A stretch of DNA of 64,000 nucleotides, taken from NCBI GenBank assembly GCA_964030475.1, contig CAXIPT010000005.1, positions 1,990,778 through 2,054,777 of the forward strand, written 5' to 3'. Each line of letters opens with the position of its first letter. Positions within the stretch are counted from its first letter, which is position 1. A model generated the notes under the pieces. The model did no database searches. It saw only the letters and a list, made by a program, of their open reading frames with translations, and was not told the origin of the DNA. Origin of the DNA: Tethya wilhelma. Its lineage: Eukaryota > Porifera > Demospongiae > Tethyida > Tethyidae. The position numbers and the translations under genes were made by a program. Of this stretch, positions 21,472-32,814 are shown piece by piece.

Positions 21472-22287
21472 TGAAATTGTTATTGCACTTTCATACAGTT
21501 TATCGTTTTGTTTTTAGGTGAAATTTCATTAATTTGTGCAGATTAAACTTATTAATAATTTAATGTAATTTTCACATCAGTTAGACACTAGTACGAACTA
21601 GGAAGAATTTTTTGTCTTTGCTTAGTATCACCTGTGTGTATCTGTAAAAGATAAAACTTCATAAAGGAATCATTGTAACCATTGAATTACACACAAACTA
21701 GTTAAACAGGTTTACAGCTAGACTATCTGTTTTTATAGTGATCATGCCACTGAATAACCTAGTGGTGGCATGATCACAAAACAGATGGTCTGACCATAAA
21801 ATTCAACTAATATAAGATGTGGGAAGTCATATGAGTGTTGAGGTTACTCTAAAGCTATAGATCTGTTGTGTCAGTGGGTTTTTATATGATAGCATCAAAA
21901 ACATATCTCGAGCTCTTGCAATTGCTCTCAGCAAAGTGATTAGAGCATTCAACCTAAACATAATATAACTAACTGCACACTAATTTTACTCTTTAAACAA
22001 TAATAAACATGCATGACTGTTATTAGTAATGAGAAGCAAATCTAATATCAGTGCATAATGTTAATCATCATGATCATTAATTTTTTCATTAACCATTAAT
22101 TGTTATAATTCTGACAGTATAAGTTCATGTGATGCAAGAAATGTTCTTATTTTGAATAATAGATGAGCTGTTGTTAGATCTAGACTTAGATGAACTTGAT
22201 GGTGGAGATCTTTGTTTTGTTGAGAGAGAATGGAGAAGATTTGAGGCGTGACCATTTTCTTTACTTTGGTATTGAGATGTGAAATTA
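21472..22287. repeat. Duplicated downstream flank, also found at 25770-26550
   Basis: The 3' flank of gene C resembles that of gene E over about 0.8 kb (shared segments include gtggcatgatcacaaaa and gttgaggttactctaaagc). The shared block reaches into the last exon of receptor 6, showing that gene plus flank was duplicated as one unit. Confidence 0.75.
22125..22287 (-). pseudogene. Orphan copy of the receptor 6 last exon
   Basis: Matches 26388-26550, the tail-coding end of receptor 6, with small differences, and stops before the part encoding TM7. No other receptor exons are near. It was carried along in the duplication that made gene C or E. Confidence 0.75.
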
Positions 22288-22560
22288 TTTTAGCTTATTT
22301 TAGGCACTCTGTGTATGCACAATAAAATTAAATAGTGAATGAACATTAAAATTTTATTTTCATTCTATGATTATGTATTGTTACTTGTGTGTAGTATGTA
22401 GATGAGCATTGTCTATTACTTCCTGTGAACCAGTTTACAGAAATTCCATTCTCTGTTACCTGAACTAAGGAATATGATAATTATTATTACAGGTTTCAAG
22501 TACACCATCTCTACGAGTTGCCCAACTGAGCTCTTTCGATATGTCATCTTACATGTGTAT

Positions 22561-22638
22561 ACCTTGTTATCAGATAAGCTTGTTTATCATGCCTTGATAA
22601 ACCACCATAGTAGTGATTGGAATCAGCACTGTTTGAGG
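22561..22638 (+). promoter_or_regulatory. Conserved upstream module of gene D
   Basis: Same paired GATA, second TTATC, TGATAA and GATTGGAATC order, about 55 bp before the gene D ATG. Confidence 0.6.
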
Positions 22639-22691
22639 TAGTATTACTTTTATGGTATGTCATTATGCAGTTTCTTAGCAAATAACATAAT

Positions 22692-23843
22692 ATGGCTCTC
22701 TTGAAATTGCTCCTAGTGTCTTGTATCTCTTTCCATCTCCTCCTGGTGTCAGCTCTGTCTGATGATAGTGTGAGTATCAAAGTTGACAACAATGGAAACA
22801 ACTCACCAAAGTGTTTAACAGGCAATGGAGCCTGTCAGTCACTGGACTATGTCTTCAAGAATCTAAAAGAAGTAAAAGCTGAGACTGTGATGGTCAGCAT
22901 TACTTCTCCACAAATTATAAAGGTTAACTCTACAACCACAAATGATGGGACAACTGCAGTATCACTGATAGGAGACAATGGAGACTCCTCTTCAAAGAGT
23001 GAAAGGATCTCAATTGACTTCAATTCAGTACAGTTCAACTTTCCAAGTGTCAGTGTCACTTTTCAAGGACTGGAGATCACTAATGCCAAATCTTTGATAT
23101 TTAATTGTGATCACAACAGCGTATTGTTTTACGATTGCTCATTTACAAGCCTCAATTCTGTCACAATTAAACCTACTAGTATACATGACCGGCAGACCAA
23201 GCTGACACTCAACAGCAGTCTTGTACATGACAGCAAATTTGACTCAAACGGCTTTCTATATTATGACCCACCAGGGGGTGACAACCCATACTATTCTGTG
23301 TACATGTACTTGTATGGAACAAACTTCACCAAGAACACTGGAGACATAATAATCGTGAATAATAGGCAGCTTGGCGTGATCAGTTATTTTAGTGAGGTTC
23401 AGGTGGAGAACTGTATAATTTCTGAAAGCACTCTTCCAGGATTTAGCTTCCTAGTTGATGTCTCCACTGCTTCAGATTACAGTGCCTACTTTAATATGAT
23501 CAACACGACATTCAGTGGTAATAATCAGCTTTTGTTGATGGTAGGACTTGGTGAAGGTGGCCAAGGTTCAAGCATTACATTCAACCTAATTGGTCTCAAT
23601 GTTACTAATAATTCTAATTCATACATAGTGACTGGTGATGGGGTGTTCAACAGTGAACTGCAGTTGAGCGATTCAATTTTCTCTAACAATGATGGCTTGG
23701 ATTTTTCTATTAATGTATACAATTGTTCACTTCAAGTCTCCAATCTATACTTTCAAGGGAACAAAAGATTGGCCATAAGTCTGTTTCCAGATGAGCCTCC
23801 ACAAGCCTCTATCAGTGTCAATAACTGGACTATTGTTCCTTAA
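22692..23843 (+). CDS. Secreted beta-helix-like protein D
   Basis: Intronless, 383 residues, KVDNNG subfamily. The signal peptide and N-terminal third are nearly the same as C and E. The middle differs (IIIVNNRQLGVISYFSEVQV in place of the IIAMVNRETG type), and the C terminus ends VNNWTIVP, so the C-terminal Cys of C and E is Trp here. NFT, NTT, NCS and NWT are potential glycosylation sites. Function unknown. Confidence 0.8.
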   Translation: MALLKLLLVSCISFHLLLVSALSDDSVSIKVDNNGNNSPKCLTGNGACQSLDYVFKNLKEVKAETVMVSITSPQIIKVNSTTTNDGTTAVSLIGDNGDSSSKSERISIDFNSVQFNFPSVSVTFQGLEITNAKSLIFNCDHNSVLFYDCSFTSLNSVTIKPTSIHDRQTKLTLNSSLVHDSKFDSNGFLYYDPPGGDNPYYSVYMYLYGTNFTKNTGDIIIVNNRQLGVISYFSEVQVENCIISESTLPGFSFLVDVSTASDYSAYFNMINTTFSGNNQLLLMVGLGEGGQGSSITFNLIGLNVTNNSNSYIVTGDGVFNSELQLSDSIFSNNDGLDFSINVYNCSLQVSNLYFQGNKRLAISLFPDEPPQASISVNNWTIVP

Positions 23844-23924
23844 TGAAATTTTATGCTGCATTTTCACAAGTTTAAATTGTAATACCAGTTTACTGAGTTA
23901 TGATAATTAATTATTATTGTTATG

Positions 23925-24240
23925 AATATTGTTTGAATTTCACTGGCAACTGCATCAGCAATGTGGCTTTCTTACATTTCCTGTTGGTGTCAGCTCTGTC
24001 TGATGATGGTCTAAGTCACATAAGCCAAGTACAATGGGAGGAACTCACCAAGGTGTTTGAGAACAGTTTGTCTGTCACTGGACTATGTCTTCAAGTATCT
24101 AAATAAAGTACAAGCTGAGACAATGAAAACTCTTCATCAATAAGGAATAAGGTGTCAATTAATTTTGATACACTAACAGTAGTATCAGCTCTGTCTGATG
24201 ATAGTGTAAGTCACATCAATTATTAGCAATTAGCTATTAG
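23925..24240 (+). pseudogene. Decayed beta-helix family N-terminal fragments
   Basis: Two short stretches match the family signal-peptide/hallmark region (TTGGTGTCAGCTCTGTCTGA near 23983 and again near 24183), with fragments resembling LDYVFK and the RNKVSIN segment between them. Stops and deletions break the frame. The second fragment suggests a duplication within the relic. Confidence 0.65.
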
Positions 24241-24471
24241 CAATTTTTACATAATATTTTGTTAAGTAGCATGAGCATTATCTATTACTTCCTGTGAAGC
24301 AGTCTACAAAAATCCCCACATTTGGCCCTACAGTTACCTGCACTATGTGTATGACTTATAATATTAATATTACAATGATTATGGGTTCAAGTACGTCATT
24401 TCCCTTTCATGCAAAGACATGTCCTCATACATGTGTACTGTAGCATAGGTACTAGGTATTAACTGCATGCA

Positions 24472-24541
24472 TACCTTGTTACCAGATAAGCTAGTTGATA
24501 AACCACTATAGTAGTGATAGGAATCAGTATTGTTTGAATAG
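24472..24541 (+). promoter_or_regulatory. Conserved upstream module of gene E (partly eroded)
   Basis: Aligned with the modules of B-D but with TTACCAGATAAGC at the first pair, a deletion removing the middle TTATC, and GATAGG where the others have GATTGG. The paired GATA and CCAAT elements are therefore weaker here. Confidence 0.5.
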
Positions 24542-24617
24542 TGCTATTATGGTATATACACATACATTAGAGTCATGCATGCATAGTTCAAGTTGTTATT
24601 CAAATAACTACACAACA

Positions 24618-25769
24618 ATGGCTCTCTTGAAATTGCTCCTAGTGTCTTGTATCTCTTTACATCTCCTCCTGGTGTCAGCTCTGTCTGATGATAGTGTAAG
24701 TATCAAAGTTGACAACAATGGAAACAACTCACCAAAGTGTTTGACAGGCAATGGAGCCTGCCAGTCACTGGACTATGTCTTCAAGAATCTAAAAGAAGTA
24801 AAAGCTGAGACTGTGATGGTCAGTATTGCTTCTCCACAAATCATAAAGGTTAATTCTACAGCAACAAATGATGGGACAACTGCAGTATCACTGATAGGAG
24901 ACAATGAAGACTCCTCTTCAAAGAGTGAAAGGATCTCAATTGACTTCAATTCAGTACAGTTCAACTTTCCAAGTGTCAGTGTCACTTTTCAAGGACTGGA
25001 GATCACAAATGCCAAATCGTTGATATTTAATTGCGATCATAACAGCATATTGTTTTACGATTGCTCACTTACAAGCCTCAATTCTCTCACAATTAAACCA
25101 ACTACTGTACATGACCGGCAGACCAAGCTGACACTCAATAGCAGTCTTGTACATGACTGCAAATTTGATGATTCGAATGGCTTTCTATATTACGACCCAC
25201 CAGGGGGTGACAACCCATACTATTCTGTGTACATCTACTTGTATGGAACAAACTTCACCAAGAACACTGGAGACATAATAGCCATGGTTAATAGGGAGAT
25301 TGGCATGAGTTATTTTAGTGATGTTCGAGTGGAGAATTGTATAATTTCTGAAAATACTAAACCAGGATTTACCTTTGTAGTTGACATCACCACTGCTTCA
25401 GATTACAGTCTCGACTTCAATATGATTAACACGACATTCAGTGGTAATAATCAGCTTACGTTGATGGTAGGACTCACTGGAGGTGGCAAAGGCTCAAGCA
25501 TTACATTCAACCTAATTGGTCTCAATATTACAAATAATTATAATTCAATTGTATTGACTGGTGATGCGGTGTTCAACAGTGAACTGCAGTTGAGCGATTC
25601 AATTTTCTCTAACAATGATGGCTTGGAATTTTCTATTAACGTATACAATTGCTCATTTCAAGCCTCGAATGTACACTTTCAAGGGAACAAAAGATGGACC
25701 ATTCATGTGTTTCCAGAACAGCTTCCACTGGCCTCAATCAGTGTCAATAACTGCACTATTGATCCATAA
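24618..25769 (+). CDS. Secreted beta-helix-like protein E
   Basis: Intronless, 383 residues, closest to C. The start at 24618 gives the same signal peptide as its paralogues; an upstream in-frame Met at 24495 falls in the promoter module. It shows the CLTGNGACQSLDYVFKNL hallmark, FNCDHNS and FYDCSLTS turns, LTLNSSLVHDCKFDD, GTNFTKNTG and a terminal VNNCTIDP. It is followed closely by the 3' end of receptor 6 on the other strand (tail-to-tail, 618 bp). Confidence 0.8.
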   Translation: MALLKLLLVSCISLHLLLVSALSDDSVSIKVDNNGNNSPKCLTGNGACQSLDYVFKNLKEVKAETVMVSIASPQIIKVNSTATNDGTTAVSLIGDNEDSSSKSERISIDFNSVQFNFPSVSVTFQGLEITNAKSLIFNCDHNSILFYDCSLTSLNSLTIKPTTVHDRQTKLTLNSSLVHDCKFDDSNGFLYYDPPGGDNPYYSVYIYLYGTNFTKNTGDIIAMVNREIGMSYFSDVRVENCIISENTKPGFTFVVDITTASDYSLDFNMINTTFSGNNQLTLMVGLTGGGKGSSITFNLIGLNITNNYNSIVLTGDAVFNSELQLSDSIFSNNDGLEFSINVYNCSFQASNVHFQGNKRWTIHVFPEQLPLASISVNNCTIDP

Positions 25770-26387
25770 TGAAATTGTTATTGCACTTTCTTAGAGTTTA
25801 TCTTACAGTATTTAGGTGAAATGTAATTAATTTTGTGCTGAGCAAACTTATTAACAATTTAATGTAACATTTTCACATCAGTTAGATTAGCTAGTATGAA
25901 CTAGGAAGATTTTTTCCCCTTATTATCACCTGTGTGTATCTGTAAAAGATAAAACTTTGTAACCATTGAATTGCACACAAACTAGTTAAACAGGTTTACA
26001 GCCAGACTATCTGTTTTTATAGTAATCACGCCACTGAATAACCTATAGAGTGGTGGCATGATCACAAAATAGATGGTCTGATCATAAAATTCAACTATAA
26101 TAAGATGTGGGCAGTCATATGAGTGTTGAGGTTACTCTAAAGCTATAGATCTGTTGTGCCAGTGGGTTTTTATAACATCAAAAGCATATAAGCTCTTGCA
26201 ATTGCTCTCAGCAAAGTGATTAGAGCATTCAACCTAAACATAATATAACTAACTGCACATTAATTTTACTCTTTAAACAATAATAAACATGACCGTTATT
26301 AGTAATGAGAAGCAAATCTAATATCAGTGCATAATCAAGATTGATGTTGTGATCATTAATTTTATTGTTATAATTCTGACAGTAAGA

Positions 26388-29056
26388 TCATGTGATGCAA
26401 GAAATGTTCTTATTATGAATAATAGATGAGCTGTTGTTAGATCTAGACTGAGATGAACTTGATGGTTGAGATCTTCGTTTTGTTGAGAGAGAATGGAGAA
26501 GATTTGAGGCGTGACCATTTTCTTTACTTTGGTATTGAGATGTGAAATTGTACTTTAAGTTCCCCACACACAGGATGAACTTTTTACGAACTTTTGGAGT
26601 GAACACACAGAAGAGAAGTGCATTGATAAACCCTTGACCAGAATCACCAATTCCCTGCACAGATTACAAGAACAGAGAATCTAATAAATAAATGTATTAT
26701 AACAGAGAAAAAAAATGAAAAGATTTATATTATAGCAAGACTTAGTGTCAATTAGGGATTGATAAGTTATGCTTTTCATATCTCCTATTCTTTTATGCAC
26801 CTATTATGTATGCTCAAAAATTTCCCATTGAAAGAAGTAGAGCAATTTTACAATAGCATAAGTGATGCAGTTGGTCAGTGCCAGTTGGTGATGTAGTCCT
26901 CTAGAGAAAGGTTTTGTGTTCAAGAAAAAGAATTTTGTAGTAATAATACCTTTCTACAGTATAAATAGTGATGACCATTACCTAATCTGATAGAAATTTC
27001 TACCCTACTGTTACCACATTATGCTTCAGCACCTATTATTCTATGCTAGCATACTATGTCTAGTGTCAATTCACCATGATTATTGAAGTTGTAGTGACTA
27101 CAATTCCAAATTTAGCTGTTACTATAAAGTACCCCAGGTATAGTTATTGTGCATGTATGATTGTACATAATTATGTGTCCATATGAGTCCTTTCTCTTTG
27201 AACATGACAAAACTTGAATAATAATTACGCAAACAACTCACAGCTGCATAAAGTAGAAAGTAGGAGATGTACTCAGGTGGATGAACTCTAAGATAGATGA
27301 GAAGAATAACAAGAATGGTCGTCCAAATTCTTAGCAGAAGGAAAGAAAATGGAATGAGGAGAAACTTGGTGTCAGCCGCACTGACAGTGGCCTTGTTGTT
27401 GCCTTGCAGTAGAACTGGGTTGGCCTCTTTCATCTAGAAACATGGAACACATTAATAACTTGTATTGGTTTGTATATGTGAATTAAGTTTATGTATCACC
27501 CTCAGCAATGTGTCACTGTATGGTGGTATGCTGTACAATATTGTACACCTGCACAGTAGGCATGCAGCATATATAATGCCTGATGACAACTTATATATAT
27601 TATACTTGGGAAGTACAAATGGCATAATATATAAATCTGATGTTAAGTTCTATTAATGGTCTGTTCACTCCATTTAGACCAATAGCTGTATAGAGTCCAT
27701 TAACTGAAGGACTATTCACGTGATATGTGATAGCCACTAACAATATGTCTCATACATTCACACTTTTATGAGTCACTATTCACATCATATAGTGCATGTA
27801 TGTATGGTTGAGGTCATTCATAAATTGTCTTCATTCACACAATACAAACAACTGTCTCTGACACAAACACACAAGCTTAATTTTTATCACCTAGCATTAT
27901 AATTTATATACTTCTACACAAAGGTGATCATGGTGTTTCTTACACTATAGCCTTGTACATACACAGACTTATAATTCCTAGTACCCAATCGTTCTTGATT
28001 TAGAAGGAAAACCACTAGCAGCGTTATTCCTTACTATTTCTCCCTTCCAAGCACTAATTGGAACCTCAGTTCCAAGAACAGTTGGCAATGCATGCTTATA
28101 AACATACTGCACTATATATCTCCATGGATGAATGCTTGTACCTTAAACTTTATGCTACAATGTGTAGCCAGGTAGAAGATTGTAACCATCATGAATGTCA
28201 GGTAGATCCAAAATTCATTCCCGAAAATCACAACAAAGATGTTTCTCTTTCCCGTTTCAGGATTCACAACCTTCAAGGAACACCATCCTGATCCACCTTG
28301 AGGAGAATACCCTAAATAGTCTGAAATGGAATACCAAACCTGAATACAAGTTAAGAGTAAATGTTTTCACAGGTATATAGGTACTGTACCTGCAGCAATT
28401 AACCAGATGGTGATCAATAGGGGCATACCCCAGCAGAAAATGTATGAAAAATAGACGACTTTCAGGTGTAACTTCTTGCTGCTATGAACCACCAAGCAAT
28501 AGATGTAGACTGCTAAGCTCAATGTCCACATGACTGATGCTAGGGTCGAATATGCTGCAAGGCATGCTTGAGTTTTACACAGTTCATATAAACTGTGACA
28601 TGACACTGAATTTGTCACTGTATTGCCATTTGTATCATTCATTTGTACTGTGGCATTATGGTTAATGTCGAATGGACAACTTCGTATGTATTGATCAAAA
28701 TAAACAGTCACTCCAATAAAATTTGCACAAGCTACACCAAAATCTGCGACGGACAAATGCACGAGGATTTGTCTTGCTTTTGTTCGAGTCTCTTTCAAAC
28801 AAATGTATGATAAAATGATGAGAAGAGCACCTATCATCGACAAACAGCATGTAATCCCAACAACTGCTCTTAAAGATGTATGCTTGTGGAAGAATGGTCC
28901 ATATAGAGTATCATTGTTGACAGAATACGGGATGGGTATCCAATCTGTTGCTGAAGAAGTAGAGGCCAAATGAACTGGCGGAGAAACTGAAACTAGAGTA
29001 GATTCAGACTCTGAAAGATACTCTAGATTGTAAGAATGCAATGCAAAAGGTAACAT
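26388..29056 (-). CDS. GPR157-like seven-transmembrane receptor 6
   Basis: Exons 28390-29056, 28142-28320, 27242-27433 and 26388-26654 join in frame to 434 residues. The N terminus is long (about 65 residues before TM1, Ser/Val/Thr-rich with an NDT site). Motifs: LKETRTKARQILVHLSVADF at TM2, CKTQACLAAY at TM3, CWGMP at TM4, GWCSLK in the second loop, FLLIPFSFLLLRIWTT at TM6 and GIGDSGQGFINALLF at TM7, then a Ser-rich tail (QPSSSSQSRSNNSSS). The loop between TM2 and TM3 is expanded and carries several Asn sites. It groups with receptors 5 and 7. It lies on the minus strand inside the beta-helix family, and its last exon overlaps the duplicated flank of gene E. Confidence 0.86.
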
Positions 29057-29777
29057 TGCTAAGCCTAAGTCTTTCGTTGGTGGTCACTTTCTTGCCTTGC
29101 ACATACTTTAACATGACATCGACTCATCGGCGCTAGAACTCGTCTTCGCAAGTACGCATGCGCAAAACGAGAAGCGGGTTTTCTATATGACGCGCACATG
29201 TACTCTTGGTCTAGGAACTCAGTTCAGTTTGATGTGGCAAAAGTAAGAGTACTATAATTATGACTATTTGAAAATCTATTACATATTATTTTGCATCTTC
29301 TCTTTTTTTAGATCATCACACACCTCATTGTCAAGAGCAGTACCCCCTCAGTGCAGCCAGAATGTATTTTGAGTCCCAATTCACTGTGCTGCGGAATTGC
29401 TGTGACTTCAACGAGGCTTGTCTCGCTGACTGGGTCACTGAATACTCAGTGCTTAATCTACCTGATGCAATTTGGGTTATAATGATGATGTAAGGCTGGT
29501 GAGTCATCCTTAAATTATAGTTGTACTAAAGCCTCCCAGACAGCCTGAGGATGAGGCTGTTGTACATGAGTGTGTTTATAATCCTTTTTACTATTATCAG
29601 TCCCGACTTTTTTTTTTTGATATGCCGTAAGCGTTACTCAATAGCTAAGAGAGTACTCACACAATTAAAGATATTAACCTCATGAGGTTAATATCTAATT
29701 ATATATCTTTGAGCACATGACAAACTTGAATTAGAATATTCATTACTAGTGATTGCCGCATCATGTAGCAACTCAGT
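29057..29777. other. Upstream region of receptor 6 and gene copy F
   Basis: Divergent spacer. ATGTGGCAAAAG followed by GTAAGA at about 29232, and an acceptor near 29312, could be a small untranslated or short-coding exon pair, but the open frame ends quickly. A perfect short palindrome (aacctcatgaggtt) lies near 29677-29690. Confidence 0.35.
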
Positions 29778-30918
29778 ATGGGTCTTGTAAACTTGCTCCT
29801 AGTATTTTGTATCTCTTTGCATCTCCTCCTGGTGTCAACTTTGTCTGATGATAGTGTAAGTATCAAAGTCAAGTACAATGGAAAGAACTCACCAAAGTGT
29901 TTAACAGGCAATGGAGCCTGTCAGTCACTGGACTATGTCTTCAAGAATCTAAATAAAGTACAAGCTGAGACTGTGATGGTCAGCATTGCTTCTCCACAAG
30001 TCATAAAAGTCAAATCTACAGCAATGAGTGATGGAACAACTGCAGTATCACTGATAGGAGACAATGAAGACTCCTCTTTAAAGAGTGAAAGAATCTCAAT
30101 TAACTTCAATTCGACTTTCCAAGTGTCAGTGTCACTTTTTAAGAAATGGAGATCGTCAATGCCAGATCATTAGTATTCACTTGCTATCGTAACATCGTAC
30201 TGTTTAATGGTTGTTCACTAATAAACATTGATTCTCTCACGATCAAACCAATTGACTACCATATTTGATCGATCTACACTGACACTCAACAGCAGTCTTG
30301 TACATGACAGCAAATTCAGCTCAAGTGGCTTTCTGTATTACATCCCACCAGGCGATGACTACCCTTACTATATTCTGTACATCTATACTTGTACAAATCA
30401 AACTTTACCAAGAACACTGGGAAGATACTAACAGAATGGCTACCGACACTGTAGTGAGTTATTCTGGTAATGTTTGAGTAGAAAACTGTGTATTTTCTGG
30501 AAATACTGATCCAGATTTTAACTTTACAATCTGGAGTACCACTGCTATAGGCTACAGTCTTCATTTTAATGTTTTTAACATAGCATTTGAAGATAATGAC
30601 AACCTTTCGATGATTGTAGCATTTACTGGAGGAGGTCGATTATCAGGTGTTACATTCAACCTAATTGGTCTCAACTTTACTAAAAATAATAACATGACCA
30701 TATTGACTGGCGATCGTGTATTGAGCAATAAAGTACATGCAATTGAGTGATTCCTTTTTCTCTAACAATGATGGTTTATTCCTTGTTATGAACAGTTCAT
30801 GGGTTAATTGCTTCCTTCAAGCCTCTAATGTACATTTCCTAGGGAACAAGAGACACGGTTCGTAGAGGTACATCCACAATGCTCTGTCAGTGTCAATAAC
30901 TGCTCCTTTATCCCTTAA
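29778..30918 (+). pseudogene. Secreted beta-helix-like protein F, broken copy
   Basis: The first 112 or so residues are open and typical (MGLVNLLLVFC signal peptide, KVKYNGKNSPKCLTGNGAC). A deletion near 30113 then removes the QFNF segment and shifts the frame, and TTTTTAAG and further indels follow (near 30245, 30385, 30437, 30475 and 30740). Recognisable family sequence continues in shifting frames to a terminal NNCSFIP near 30918. By the shared KVKYNG type it is closest to G. Without repair it encodes only a truncated product. Confidence 0.8.
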
Positions 30919-31105
30919 CATGCACTATTGACAAGTACCCATGGAAAATACTCCCATGCCATTAATTATTCCACATGTGGAGCACATGGCATTTCTTTTA
31001 AAATTATTCAATATGCAATCACTGATAGCTGTGATCTAATTAATATTAAATTATTGAATATTCACTATCAGTGATTTCATCAGCAAGTTATATGCCAACT
31101 ATACT

Positions 31106-32245
31106 ATGGCTCTCTTGAAATTGCTCCTTGTATCTTGTATCTCTTTGCATCTCCTCCTAGTGTCAGCTTTGTCTGATGATAGTGTAAGTCACATCAAAGT
31201 CAAGTACAATGGAAGGAACTCACCAAGGTGTCTAACAGGCAATGGAACAGCTTGTCAGTCACTGGACTATGTCTTTAAGAATCTAAACAAAGTACAAGCT
31301 GAGACTGTGATGGTCAGCATTGCTTCACCACAAGTCATAACAGTCAAGTCAACAGTAGCAAGTGAGGGAACAACTGCATTGTCATTAGTAAGAGACTCCT
31401 CTTTAAGGAGCAATAGGGTCTCAATTAACTTCAATTCGATACAGTTTAACTTTCCGAGTATCAGTGTCACTTTTGAAGGACTGGAGATCACCAATGCCAG
31501 ATCACTGACATTCAATTGCAATCGTAACAACATTGTGTTTTATGATTGCTCCCTAACAACCGTTGATTCTCTCACAATTAAACCAACTACTTCAACGGAT
31601 CAAACCAAGCTGACACTCAACAGCAGTTTTGTACATGACAGCAAATTCAGCTCAAGTGGCTTTCTGTATTACATCCCACCTGGCGGTGACTACCCTTACT
31701 ATTCTCTGTACATCTACTTGTATGAAACAAACTTTACCAAGAACACTGGAAAGATGCTAACAATGGCTACTGACACTGTTGTGAGTTATTTTGGTGATGT
31801 TCGAGTTGAAAACTGTACATTTTTGGGAAACACTGATCCAGATTTTAACTTTACGCTTGAGGGTACCACAGCTTTAGGTTATGGTCTTCGTTTTAATGTC
31901 ATTGACACAGTGTTTGAAGATAATGATGACCTTTCAATGATCATAGCATTTATTGGAGGAGGTCGAGTATCAGGTGTTACGTTCAACCTAATTGGTCTCA
32001 ACTTTACCAATAATAGTAACATGACCATATTGACTGGCGATAGCGTATTGAACAATAAAGTGCAATTGAATGATTCGGTTTTCTCTAACAATGATGGTTT
32101 ATTTCTTGCTATGAATAGTTCAGTTGGCCCATATGGTAGCTCACTTCAAGCCTCCAATGTACGTTTTCAAGGGAACAAGAGATGGTTCATAGACGTGCAC
32201 CCACAAAGCTCTGTCAGTGCTAATAACTGCTCCTTTATCCCTTAA
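31106..32245 (+). CDS. Secreted beta-helix-like protein G
   Basis: Intronless, 379 residues. MALLKLLLVSC signal peptide, SHIKVKYNGRNSPRCLTGNG and TACQSLDYVFKNL hallmark, GLEITNARSLTFNC, FYDCSLTTVDS, LTLNSSFVHDSKF, ETNFTKNTG, VENCTFLGN and a terminal ANNCSFIP. It belongs to the KVKYNG subfamily with A and F and lacks the GATA module of B-E. Signal peptide plus many glycosylation sites again indicate an extracellular product of unknown role. Confidence 0.8.
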   Translation: MALLKLLLVSCISLHLLLVSALSDDSVSHIKVKYNGRNSPRCLTGNGTACQSLDYVFKNLNKVQAETVMVSIASPQVITVKSTVASEGTTALSLVRDSSLRSNRVSINFNSIQFNFPSISVTFEGLEITNARSLTFNCNRNNIVFYDCSLTTVDSLTIKPTTSTDQTKLTLNSSFVHDSKFSSSGFLYYIPPGGDYPYYSLYIYLYETNFTKNTGKMLTMATDTVVSYFGDVRVENCTFLGNTDPDFNFTLEGTTALGYGLRFNVIDTVFEDNDDLSMIIAFIGGGRVSGVTFNLIGLNFTNNSNMTILTGDSVLNNKVQLNDSVFSNNDGLFLAMNSSVGPYGSSLQASNVRFQGNKRWFIDVHPQSSVSANNCSFIP

Positions 32246-32814
32246 TAGCTATTGATTTTACTACATCTTAGTGTCTAAGATTATAAAGTTATTTTGTGTT
32301 CATGATCTTCTGATATATTTTATTAGTTCACAACTTATAATTTTGCTTAGCTGTGCCAGCTTATTTGTTAACCCTATTCTATTCTTGTGAATAGTTTGAG
32401 TTTTCTCTACAATAGTATTATTTGAACCCTACAGATTTTTTTTTAAAATGTAAAATTTATTGTGTACCAGCCTAATACAAAATTTAGAATTTTATTCATA
32501 GACCTGCATGTGGGTAGTGCAAGGAATGATGCCACCAGCATGTTGACCACATGCTTTATTCAACATGCTATCAGTATTCATACTAAACAAAACTTAATTA
32601 ACATGATTTGCATGTCTATTAAAAACTTATACCCAATATTAATATTTGTAAAAAAAACTTTTTATATCTGTCTGTTTCTCTTGGTTTTAGGTCAAGATTC
32701 ACTACACACTTAAGAGAGGTACTGAATAATTTGCATAAGGCAAGAATTCACAAATAGCATAATGTCTATTGCTAATACAAAGTGTGAATCCTACATTACT
32801 AACTAGAATTATTG
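32246..32814. other. Spacer with one exon-like relic
   Basis: AT-rich. At about 32690-32730 there is a copy of the acceptor and first part of the exon found intact at 38292 (tttaggtcaagattcacta), which ends quickly in TAA. No gene otherwise. Confidence 0.5.

Noticed and set aside
18551..25000. Repeated minus-strand frames of about 70 residues opposite the beta-helix genes (for example starting MTLTLGKLNC)
   Set aside because: They recur at the same place in every family copy because the plus-strand genes are duplicated, and they have no features of their own. They are antisense shadows.
29232..29380. Short spliced frame beginning MWQK
   Set aside because: It ends after about 20 codons with no recognisable protein; it may be an untranslated exon, but evidence is too thin.
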